This document shows positions 1 to 4,061 of a stretch of DNA of 5,747 nucleotides, piece by piece. Under the pieces are notes generated by a model, which saw only the letters and a program-made list of their open reading frames with translations, made no database searches and was not told the DNA's origin. Origin of the DNA: an uncultured Oscillospiraceae bacterium (GTDB lineage Bacteria; Bacillota; Clostridia; Oscillospirales; Oscillospiraceae); the NCBI GenBank assembly GCA_959022875.1, contig CAUFAM010000091.1, positions 1 through 5,747 of the forward strand, in the 5' to 3' direction. How positions within the stretch are numbered: position 1 is the stretch's first letter; the number at the start of each line of letters is the position of its first letter. The translations under genes and the position numbers were made by a program.

Positions 1-1791
1 CGCCCACTGGAAACCACTCAGGGGATGAGGGTGCCCGCGATCTATGTGGCCAACCCCTACATGCTGGAGTGTAATGAGGATTGGTATGTCCCCCACGATG
101 TGGACCGGGATGTGAGTCCCTATCCCCAGCAGCACATCACCGAGTCGGACATCACCTTTGACCCGTCCACAGTATCCTTCCCCCAGCCCAGATACCCCAG
201 GGCCACCGTCGGCTATGCGGATACCGCGCCAACGGAGGAGATCCCGTTGGACTGCATCAGCGACTGGTACAGCTACTTCAACTCCCGTGGCTACGCCTCC
301 GTGTTCTGCGGCGGCCTGGGTACCCGGGGATCCCAGGGATTCAACTGCTGCGGTTCCCCGGAGGAGACGGCGGCATTCAAGGCGGTCATCGACTGGCTCA
401 ACGGCCGCTGCCGGGCCTTTACCAACCTGACGGACAACATTGAGATCCGGGCGGACTGGTGCACCGGCAAGGTGGCCATGTCCGGCAAGAGCTACCTGGG
501 GACGATGTGTATCGCGGTCGCCTCCACCGGTGTGGAGGGATTGGAAACCATCATTCCCGAAGCCGCCATTTCCAACTGGTATGACTACTACCGCTGCAAC
601 GGTTTGAACCTGCCCGCCATCGGCTGGCAGGGCGACGACCTGGACATTTTGGCCAAATACTGCTTCAGCCGTGCCAAGGACCCGGAGGACTATGCGTCCG
701 TTCGGGAGGCGTATGCCGCCTGGCTGGAGGGAATTGCGGCAGATGAGGACCGGGACAGCGGCAACTACAGCCGCTGGTGGGACATGCGCAATTACCTGAA
801 GGCGGCCGACCGGTTCAAGGCATCGGTGTTTCTGGTACATGGTCTGGCGGATTGGAATGTCAAGCCGACACATTGCGTCAATCTCTTTGCCGCCATGGAA
901 TCCAGAGGGATCCCCTGTAAGATGATGCTTCATCAGGGCGGGCATATCTACATCCATGATTTGCAGGGCAGCCGGTTCAATGAGATGCTCCACCTTTGGC
1001 TGGATCACTGGCTCTACGGTATTGAGAACGGTGCGGCGGAGCGTATCCCCAATGTTCTGGTGCAGAGCAATCTGGATCAGGATCTCTGGCTGGCGTCGCC
1101 TTCCTTCCCGGCGGTCAAAGGGTATACCGAGCCGGTGCTCATGCCCGCCCAGGCGAGCGGCCGCCTGGTGGACGACCTGTCAGCCACTGTGTATGACAGA
1201 ACCCGGGACAACGCCGCCGAGTGGTTGGCCGAGCTGGTGTTGAGCGAACGACATCCCCACTGCCTGCGTTATCTCACCGCCCCGCTTGAAACGGATACCC
1301 GGATCAGCGGCACGGTTCAGGTTTCGTTTCGTGCCGCCTGCCGGGCCTCTACCGCCATTCTCAGTGCCATGCTGGTGGAACTGGGAGAGGAATGCCGGCT
1401 CACACCGGAACAGGAGGTAGTACAGGCCGGCGGGATTCCATGGGGAAACAACACACCGTTGGGGGACTGGAAGCGCTTCCGGTCGGAAGAGAAGCCCTCT
1501 GCCTTCAAGGTGATCTCCCGCGGCTGGATGAATGCCCAGAACCGCCGCAGCCATTACTGTAAGGATACCATTGAGCCAGGCGTTATTTACGATTACCAGT
1601 TCTCCATGGTACCCATGGATCATACGGTTCGGGCGGGACGGAGGCTCTGCCTGGTTTTGTATGGAACAGATGTGGAGGCCACCCAGCGGCCTTTCGCGGT
1701 CACCGAGTTGAGTGTGGAGCAGGATTCCGTCCGGGTTGCAGTTCCCATGGCTCCGGTACATACCCTGCGTTCGGACAAAGGAAATCAATAA
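1..1791 (+). CDS. pepX: X-prolyl dipeptidyl aminopeptidase (peptidase family S15), 5'-truncated by the window edge
   Basis: This cytoplasmic serine peptidase removes X-Pro dipeptides from the N-termini of proline-rich peptides. The frame is open to base 1, so the true start lies upstream; the first in-frame ATG (25) is internal. Numbering from that ATG, the nucleophile is Ser156 in GKSYLG, followed by TGVEGLETIIPEAAISNWYDYYR, a stretch typical of PepX. The acid is Asp276 in HGLADWNVKP and the histidine is His307 in HQGGHIYI. The Ser-Asp spacing of 120 and Asp-His spacing of 31 match lactococcal PepX (Ser348, Asp468, His498) almost exactly, which implies that up to ~185 N-terminal residues lie outside the window if the protein has full PepX length. 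Residues from about 350 form the C-terminal beta-sandwich (PepX_C), with DDLSATVYDR near its start. It ends in TAA 33 bp before a terminator and converges on the minus-strand cluster, so it has no evident link to that cluster. Other S15 acylases are less likely because the PepX motifs are so close. Confidence 0.9.
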   Translation, partial: RPLETTQGMRVPAIYVANPYMLECNEDWYVPHDVDRDVSPYPQQHITESDITFDPSTVSFPQPRYPRATVGYADTAPTEEIPLDCISDWYSYFNSRGYASVFCGGLGTRGSQGFNCCGSPEETAAFKAVIDWLNGRCRAFTNLTDNIEIRADWCTGKVAMSGKSYLGTMCIAVASTGVEGLETIIPEAAISNWYDYYRCNGLNLPAIGWQGDDLDILAKYCFSRAKDPEDYASVREAYAAWLEGIAADEDRDSGNYSRWWDMRNYLKAADRFKASVFLVHGLADWNVKPTHCVNLFAAMESRGIPCKMMLHQGGHIYIHDLQGSRFNEMLHLWLDHWLYGIENGAAERIPNVLVQSNLDQDLWLASPSFPAVKGYTEPVLMPAQASGRLVDDLSATVYDRTRDNAAEWLAELVLSERHPHCLRYLTAPLETDTRISGTVQVSFRAACRASTAILSAMLVELGEECRLTPEQEVVQAGGIPWGNNTPLGDWKRFRSEEKPSAFKVISRGWMNAQNRRSHYCKDTIEPGVIYDYQFSMVPMDHTVRAGRRLCLVLYGTDVEATQRPFAVTELSVEQDSVRVAVPMAPVHTLRSDKGNQ

Positions 1792-1824
1792 AACAAAAAC
1801 GGGCGCGTTACAAAACAAACCCAT

Positions 1825-1872
1825 AAAAAGATAGACTGGATAGCCCGAAAAGGGAGGCCGGTCTATCTTTTT
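1825..1872 (+). terminator. Strong rho-independent terminator after pepX, probably bidirectional
   Basis: Arms 1825-1839 and 1858-1872 pair over 15 bp with a single G-U wobble (T1837 with G1860). The outer five pairs are A-T, so the stem ends in a U run on either strand. Inside the 18-nt loop, CCC (1844-1846) can pair with GGG (1852-1854) around GAAAA. It starts 33 bp after the pepX stop codon. Read on the minus strand the same hairpin is also followed by five T, so it can also stop transcripts coming from the yhcH side. Confidence 0.88.
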
Positions 1873-1889
1873 ACTTTAAGCCTAATTAG

Positions 1890-1926
1890 AAATGAAACGC
1901 TAAGGCAAGATGGCGTTCTTTCATTT
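1890..1926. repeat. Imperfect inverted repeat between the terminator and the lyase fossil
   Basis: AAATGAAA (1890-1897) is the exact reverse complement of TTTCATTT (1919-1926). A further three pairs (CGC 1898-1900 with GCG 1913-1915) form across a 3-nt bulge, leaving a 12-nt loop. No T run follows on either strand, so it does not look like a terminator. The rest of 1873-1947 holds no convincing gene. It may be scrambled remains of the lyase gene, but no frame gives a clear match. Confidence 0.3.
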
Positions 1927-1947
1927 TGGCGTGATAAAGAGCCCGTT

Positions 1948-2110
1948 TCAGACGTACTCGCCCGGAGAGCCGCCCACGTAGAGGTCCGTGCCCCTCCTTT
2001 TTTCCAGAAAATAACGTGCCGAAGCACGGGGCGCTTTGGGGAGGTGTTGCCCTCGTCATCGTAACAGGCATAGAACGCCGGGATCACACCTTGATATTTT
2101 TAATATCCAT
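1948..2110 (-). pseudogene. Fossil of an N-acetylneuraminate lyase-like gene (NanA/DapA family), N-terminal piece only
   Basis: An ATG at 2110 lies 16 nt after the yhcH stop, behind an AAGGG ribosome binding site (2119-2123, 8-nt spacing). It starts MDIKNIKV and then meets TGA. A GTGTG run there fits a 2-bp insertion. In the next frame (2084 to about 2031) comes IPAFYACYDDEGNTSPKR, the strand/loop beginning typical of Gram-positive sialate lyases. One base appears missing near 2029-2034, after which the third frame gives RASARYFLEK and then LYVGGSPGEYV, ending in TGA at 1948-1950. YVGGSPGE matches the family's substrate carboxylate-binding signature (YVGGSTGE in E. coli NanA). Bridged, the pieces align in order with the first ~54 residues of the family. 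The remaining ~240 residues, including the Schiff-base lysine, are absent. The reconstruction is by eye from family memory. Sequencing errors could explain a frameshift but not the missing three quarters. In E. coli and many Firmicutes this enzyme splits sialic acid into ManNAc and pyruvate. Confidence 0.72.
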
Positions 2111-2126
2111 ACAGTTTTCCCTTATG

Positions 2127-2579
2127 TCAGCAGGGAATTTTCAAGACCAGCTTGTCAATATTCATCGGAACTCTATCGGAGAGCTTTGGCAGGTGCCCTT
2201 CACCGGGAAAGACCAGCAGGAATCTGTTCTGGTCCAACGTAACCGAATATTCCGGCGTACCCCGGTACATGGTAGAATCCTCATCTGCACGAACTTCCGC
2301 CTCATCTAGGGATTCTACTGGGGCCAGGGCTACCTGTTCGCAGCCGGAAAGGACGATGTGGAGGTCCAGATAACGTTCATGGGCCTCAAAAAGAGAGGCC
2401 TGGGATATGAGAGCCGTGGTGTAGGTAAAGTGGTTGTAGTATATGTCTCCGCCCGGGATCTCAGTCCGCCCCATTGGCAGGGCGGTGAGGTCAGTGGTTT
2501 GAAGGAAACGGATGGCCGCGTCCAAATTTGGGGACAGCCCGAAATACCGGGCGAGCTCAGCGCGTTTGTCATAAATCAT
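2127..2579 (-). CDS. YhcH/YjgK/YiaL family protein (DUF386, NanQ-like)
   Basis: This 150-residue protein has the normal length of the family, a single cupin-like beta barrel. It shows EAHERYLDLHIVLSGCE (65-81), matching the family pattern E-x-H-x-x-x-x-D-(I/L)-(Q/H)-x-x-x-x-G-x-E, followed by FPGEGHLP (124-131) and the terminal KLVLKI strand. His50, Glu65, His67, His74, Glu81 and His129 are candidate metal or active-site residues. E. coli YhcH (NanQ) of the nan operon has been reported to act as a sialic acid anomerase or mutarotase that supplies the right form to NanA; other members sit in other sugar operons. The start is the ATG at 2579, because AAGGAG lies 9 nt upstream; an in-frame start 48 bp earlier has no such site and would sit inside the ROK fossil. 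The gene is intact although both its operon neighbours are broken, which points to retained function or recent decay. A sialic acid role is inferred from those neighbours. Confidence 0.9.
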   Translation of the reverse strand: MIYDKRAELARYFGLSPNLDAAIRFLQTTDLTALPMGRTEIPGGDIYYNHFTYTTALISQASLFEAHERYLDLHIVLSGCEQVALAPVESLDEAEVRADEDSTMYRGTPEYSVTLDQNRFLLVFPGEGHLPKLSDRVPMNIDKLVLKIPC

Positions 2580-2588
2580 GTGAATTTT

Positions 2589-2594
2589 CTCCTT
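2589..2594 (-). promoter_or_regulatory. Ribosome binding site of the yhcH-family gene, overlapping the stop of the ROK fossil
   Basis: On the minus strand AAGGAG lies 9 nt before the ATG at 2579, and its first bases form part of the TAA (2593-2595) that ends the ROK reading frame. This tight stop/ribosome-binding overlap is the usual sign of translational coupling in one operon, and it shows that the upstream frame was once a real gene. Confidence 0.85.
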
Positions 2595-2892
2595 ACCTAG
2601 TCTGTAGTGCCTGATATGCCGCACCATACAGACCGGCCATATTTCCAGGCTGGGCGCCGACGGCCTGGATGCCGTGGAATCCGGGAATCAAAAGAGCCCT
2701 CGTTTGGGCCTGGACACCCCGGGGGGCATAGGGCTGCTCCATGGCGCCGCCTGACCGGGGCATTGATGTGCGGCTCCTTCAAATGCCGGAAGAGGGCCCG
2801 TCCGCTTTCCAGAGCCGGGTTCACCCGGCTGGCAGCCAAGCGGAGCGCGGCCACAGTGTATGATCTCCCGCTTTCTCATATTGCACTTTAGC
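2593..2892 (-). pseudogene. Fossil of a ROK-family sugar kinase (NanK-like), C-terminal third in three frames
   Basis: No intact gene fills these 300 bp, but a ROK C-terminus can be read across frames. Directly after the RpiR stop comes AKVQYEKAGDHT (2892-2857), like the A-x-x-GD helix of the family. A one-base loss moves the frame to VAALRLAAS...LKEPHIN (from 2854), the helix before the usual N-x-x-(D/E)-P turn. A shift near 2755 leads to SGGAMEQPY, the family's GG loop, and on to GNMAGLYGAAYQALQTR with TAA at 2593-2595; GN-x-AG-x-x-GAA is the ROK ending. The order and spacing fit the last ~100 residues of a ~300-residue kinase. The N-terminal ATP-binding D-x-G-x-T segment and the zinc-binding cysteine motif are missing. 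In nan operons the ROK member (NanK) phosphorylates N-acetylmannosamine. That specificity is inferred from position only, and the alignment is by eye, so another ROK sugar kinase is equally possible. Confidence 0.65.
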
Positions 2893-2904
2893 ATCAGAGC
2901 AACA
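2890..2904 (+). repeat. Direct repeat copy 1, at the RpiR stop / ROK fossil junction
   Basis: AGCATCAGAGCAACA is identical to 3978-3992, 1,088 bp away in the same orientation. After six unmatched bases both copies continue CAG-N-GGCG at the same offset, so the similarity covers about 30 bp. This copy spans the regulator's last codons, its TGA and the first bases of the ROK fossil. Confidence 0.75.
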
Positions 2905-3763
2905 TGGGAGCAGTGGCGTTCAGGGTACGTTCTCTGTTTTCCAGGGCGGTTTTAGCGTCTTTTGAGCAGTATTCGTGAAACAGGACATCTATGATAAACA
3001 ACTGCCCGAGTTTAACGGCGACGGAACCCTGCTGGTTTGGGGCTTCGTCCGCACCGCAGATCAGGAGCAGGTCGGAAAATTTGGCGCCGGGGGAATTGGG
3101 AAACCGGGTGACCAGAATCAGCTTGGCCTCCGTCTTCTGGACGAGGCCGCCCAGCTCGGACAGCTCCCGCATGGCGCCGGAAAAAGAGAAATAGAGAATG
3201 ACGTCCTTGGCGCCTAGGGTAGCGGCGGTGATCGCCTGCATGTGGAAGTCATTGATCCAATGAAATTTGGAGGTGATGGAGGAAAAGCGCCCCCAGGCGT
3301 CCATGGCTATGATGGAAGTGTTGCCCTGGCCGAAGCAGTACACATTATCCGCCTCATAGAGGCAGTCCACCACCTTGCGGACCGCGCCGTAATCCAGCAA
3401 GTCCAGCGTCTGTTGCAGGGCCTGAGTGCCGACGCGGTATAGCTTTTGGCATTTTTGCTCCAGGGAGTCCTCCAACTGGATGTCACCATAGAGGTCGTAT
3501 CCGCTGGCCGGGCCGGAGGTGCTGTCGGAGGAGATGGCCTGAGCCGCCCGTACCTTAAAATCGTTAAAGCTGGCGCAGCCCACAGAGCGGCAGAACCTGG
3601 TGATAGTTGCCTCGCTTACCTGGCAAGCATCCGCCAGAGTCTTGCTCATAATATAGGGCAGCTCGGGCTTGTGCTTGAGGATATAGTCGGCCACCCTGAT
3701 CTCGGAACGGGTCAGTGAGCTGTAGCCTTGGATAATGACATCGAAAATCGATTCGCCATTCAT
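2894..3763 (-). CDS. RpiR/MurR family transcriptional regulator (HTH_6 + SIS)
   Basis: A 289-residue cytoplasmic regulator, the usual family length. Residues 1-77 form the RpiR helix-turn-helix domain, with SLTRSEIRVADYIL (16-29) and the recognition helix region SEATITRFCRSVGC (50-63). Residues about 115-265 form the SIS phosphosugar-binding domain, with CFGQGNTS (143-150) and FSFSG (192-196) at the ligand site. Family members are repressors or activators that sense sugar phosphates; NanR of Vibrio vulnificus, an RpiR protein, binds ManNAc-6-phosphate. The ATG at 3763 is preferred because it puts the domain at the N-terminus, although its AAAGGA site is 12 nt away. A GTG at 3820 has GGAG 7 nt upstream and would add 19 residues outside the domain, but the predicted transcript start (~3832) leaves that site at the very 5' end. 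The gene heads the minus-strand cluster and is divergent to the solute-binding protein gene, so it probably controls one or both. Confidence 0.93.
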   Translation of the reverse strand: MNGESIFDVIIQGYSSLTRSEIRVADYILKHKPELPYIMSKTLADACQVSEATITRFCRSVGCASFNDFKVRAAQAISSDSTSGPASGYDLYGDIQLEDSLEQKCQKLYRVGTQALQQTLDLLDYGAVRKVVDCLYEADNVYCFGQGNTSIIAMDAWGRFSSITSKFHWINDFHMQAITAATLGAKDVILYFSFSGAMRELSELGGLVQKTEAKLILVTRFPNSPGAKFSDLLLICGADEAPNQQGSVAVKLGQLFIIDVLFHEYCSKDAKTALENRERTLNATAPMLL

Positions 3764-3838
3764 GGATGGTTTCAGTCCTTTCTGTGTAAACGCGGCAGCA
3801 GGGTTCAATATCAGGGGCACGCCGCATCTCCAAGAAGC

Positions 3839-3867
3839 ATTTTATGCTCATTTTCTAACTCTGACAA
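3839..3867 (-). promoter_or_regulatory. Predicted sigma-A-type promoter of the RpiR regulator
   Basis: On the minus strand, -35 TTGTCA (3862-3867) and -10 TAAAAT (3839-3844) are separated by exactly 17 bp, in an AT-rich stretch unlike the GC-rich genes. Transcription would start near 3832, about 69 nt before the ATG at 3763 and only about 12 nt before the alternative GTG at 3820. Confidence 0.6.
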
Positions 3868-3914
3868 TTCCTTGTTTGAGAAAATAAGTATTTTTGTGTG
3901 ATTGCACAAGAAAA

Positions 3915-3927
3915 GAAACTGATTTTC
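3915..3927. promoter_or_regulatory. Operator-like palindrome A
   Basis: GAAA-CTGAT-TTTC is a 4+4 bp palindrome with a 5-nt spacer. It matches palindrome B (3945-3957) in 11 of 13 positions, the two differences being in the spacer. The centres (3921 and 3951) are 30 bp apart, close to three helical turns, so bound proteins would sit on one face of the DNA. It lies upstream of the -35 box of the solute-binding protein gene. Confidence 0.55.
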
Positions 3928-3942
3928 GTGTATTATTAGTTA

Positions 3943-3971
3943 TTGAAAATGACTTTCATATGGAATAAAAT
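3943..3971 (+). promoter_or_regulatory. Predicted sigma-A-type promoter of the solute-binding protein gene
   Basis: -35 TTGAAA (3943-3948) and -10 TAAAAT (3966-3971) have a 17-bp spacing. Transcription would start near 3978, giving a leader of about 84 nt. The -35 box lies within palindrome B, so binding there should block RNA polymerase. Confidence 0.6.
3944..3958. promoter_or_regulatory. Operator-like palindrome B overlapping the -35 box
   Basis: TGAAA-ATGAC-TTTCA has perfect 5-bp arms around a 5-nt spacer. Palindromes of the TGAAA-N-TTTCA kind are common for RpiR-family regulators, and the regulator gene lies next to it. Overlap with the plus-strand -35 box predicts repression of the transporter gene. 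That the neighbouring RpiR protein is the binder is inferred. Confidence 0.6.
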
Positions 3972-3977
3972 AGAACC

Positions 3978-3992
3978 AGCATCAGAGCAACA
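3978..3992 (+). repeat. Direct repeat copy 2, in the leader of the solute-binding protein gene
   Basis: Identical to the 15 bp at 2890-2904, with the same partial continuation (CAG-N-GGCG) further on. It lies at the predicted transcript start of the transporter gene. As copy 1 covers the 3' end of the regulator gene, this copy looks like a displaced duplicate of that gene's tail. The rest of the leader (3993-4040) shows no riboswitch or other recognisable element. Confidence 0.75.
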
Positions 3993-4045
3993 GTCACCCA
4001 GCGGCGCATTTGTCCCAGTGGCCCGTCTACTATGCAACGCTTAGG

Positions 4046-4051
4046 AAGGAG
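4046..4051 (+). promoter_or_regulatory. Ribosome binding site deciding the start of the solute-binding protein
   Basis: AAGGAG lies 10 nt before the ATG at 4062. A closer ATG at 4054 is only 2 nt away and reads Met-Asn-Gln before a TGA that overlaps the real start (ATGA), so it is taken as incidental. Confidence 0.8.
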
Positions 4052-4061
4052 AAATGAATCA

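Noticed and set aside
1180..1824. A 214-codon open frame on the minus strand opposite the end of pepX
   Set aside because: It lies antisense to a well-supported pepX C-terminal domain, crosses into the terminator region and shows no recognisable domain.
2015..2028. A perfect 5-bp hairpin with a UUCG loop on the minus strand (CGTGC-TTCG-GCACG) followed by TTATTTT, as a possible terminator of the yhcH transcript
   Set aside because: The stem is short, the T run is broken, and the bases are explained as codons of the lyase fossil (RASARYFL). The 15-bp hairpin at 1825-1872 is a much better stop for this strand.
2607..2891. A 94-codon plus-strand open frame in the gap between yhcH and the regulator
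   Set aside because: It is Arg/Pro-rich with no start signal, and the minus strand of the same stretch carries the ROK fossil motifs.
3738..3756. A third palindrome resembling the operators (GAAA-ATCGA-TTCG) inside the start of the regulator gene
   Set aside because: It lacks the shared TGA spacer core and the full TTTC arm, and it is explained by codons of the regulator's N-terminus.
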